Shown piece after piece: positions 63,525-64,000 of a DNA stretch of 64,000 nt. Made by a program: the position numbers and the translations under genes. Source of the stretch: Porticoccus hydrocarbonoclasticus MCTG13d. GTDB lineage: Bacteria > Pseudomonadota > Gammaproteobacteria > Pseudomonadales > Porticoccaceae. Location of the stretch: positions 1,736,001 to 1,800,000 of the forward strand of contig NZ_JQMM01000001.1 of the NCBI RefSeq assembly GCF_000744735.1, given 5' to 3'. How positions within the stretch are numbered: position 1 is the stretch's first letter; each line of letters opens with the position of its first letter. The notes beneath the pieces are model-generated. The model had not been told where the DNA came from, did not search any database, and saw only the letters and a list, made by a program, of their open reading frames with translations.

Positions 63525-64000
63525 GTGTCAAAATTTTTTCCCCAACATCTTGCAGCATTTACAATTGCCGTTTTGTTGATGACAACATTTTCGTTCAGTG
63601 CGTTTGCAGAAAACCCGCAATGTTATAAAAAGATCGAAGGGATTTCACTTGATCAAAGCGTTGGCGACATTACAAATAAGTTGCAGCAATTGGGACTGCA
63701 AGACATTACCTGCAAACAAAGATCAAAGATGCCTTGTGCCGCCAGAAAAAAACAAATGCAGACTTATGCCACGAACGATCAAGGTTCTCTGCATAAGGTC
63801 GGTGATAAACTGGCGAGACTGACATTTGATAATACGGGAAAGCCAAGAAGCTTTGCGTATGAATATTATACTGACGGCCCTTCGACGCTACAGGCACATG
63901 ATGAAAACAGAAGCTGGGAAGGCTGGACATATAAGGATACGATCGAATCCCGCATCAATGAATATTGCAAAGGCTCCACACCAGAGGGCGTCAGAGTTGG
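63525..64000 (+). CDS. secreted protein of unknown function, cut by the window end
   Basis: At least 158 residues, open at the right edge. It starts with GTG 63525, with a strong GAGGAG ribosome site seven bases before it. A signal peptide is clear (about 1-28, FTIAVLLMTTFSFSAFA), with cleavage expected before ENPQCYKK. The mature part contains four cysteines (near 33, 65, 72 and 149), which may form disulfides, and many Lys, Gln and Thr residues. Codon use is more AT-rich than the housekeeping genes upstream, suggesting recent acquisition. I recognise no family. Confidence 0.75.
   Translation, partial: MSKFFPQHLAAFTIAVLLMTTFSFSAFAENPQCYKKIEGISLDQSVGDITNKLQQLGLQDITCKQRSKMPCAARKKQMQTYATNDQGSLHKVGDKLARLTFDNTGKPRSFAYEYYTDGPSTLQAHDENRSWEGWTYKDTIESRINEYCKGSTPEGVRV

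Overview
The window reads as a chromosomal segment of a gammaproteobacterium of the Pseudomonadales/Cellvibrionales type, probably free-living and possibly marine. The evidence is gene content and order: leuCDB-asd-fimV-truA-trpFBA-accD-folC-(SPOR protein)-cvpA-purF-metZ, a MoxR/DUF58/TgpA-type trio, and guaBA next to xseA. GC is moderate and coding density is high. I see no tRNA or rRNA gene, intact insertion sequence, prophage or CRISPR array. The placement is an inference from synteny and protein appearance; no search was run.

Layout. 1-3.7 kb: an Ap4A phosphorylase-like gene, trmH and a DmdC-like acyl-CoA dehydrogenase. 3.7-21.5 kb: a LysR regulator divergent from leuCDB, then asd, fimV, truA, trpFBA, accD, folC, a SPOR-domain protein, cvpA, purF and metZ, all on the + strand, many with overlapping start and stop codons. 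21.5-25.5 kb: MoxR ATPase, DUF58 protein and TgpA-like transglutaminase. 25.5-32.2 kb: GST, msrA, a ferritin-like protein, a sulfurtransferase plus TauE/SafE pair, an MFS and an EamA transporter, and a SIMPL protein. 32.2-37.4 kb: a peptide ABC transporter (oppA-B-C plus a fused double ATPase). 37.56 kb: the 4.5S (SRP) RNA gene with its own promoter and terminator. 37.8-51.5 kb: a complete assimilatory nitrate block on the - strand: an AlgE-type porin, nasT, nasS, nrtA, nrtB, nrtD, a FAD reductase, nirB, nirD and nasA. 51.9-58.9 kb: an EF-hand protein, PepF-type peptidase, xseA, guaB and guaA. 59-64 kb: a more accessory-looking end with an EamA exporter, a cyclase-family hydrolase, a NAD(P)-binding protein, a LysR regulator with a palindromic operator, 0.66 kb without a recognisable gene, and a secreted protein cut by the window end.

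The most interesting logic is in the nitrate block. Two separate transcription units, nrtA-...-nasA and the monocistronic porin, carry the same stacked control elements in their 5' leaders. Each has a -24/-12 (sigma-54) promoter. Each has GCACC/GGTGC half-sites roughly 75-130 bp upstream, as expected for NtrC. Each has a short hairpin with the hexaloop AAUGAA (A at 1, G at 4, as in ANTAR-binding RNA) that overlaps the 5' arm of an intrinsic terminator. The ANTAR regulator NasT and its nitrate sensor NasS are encoded between the two units. I infer that nitrogen limitation starts transcription and nitrate, through NasS/NasT, lets it continue. The porin would then be the outer-membrane entry point of the same nitrate pathway.
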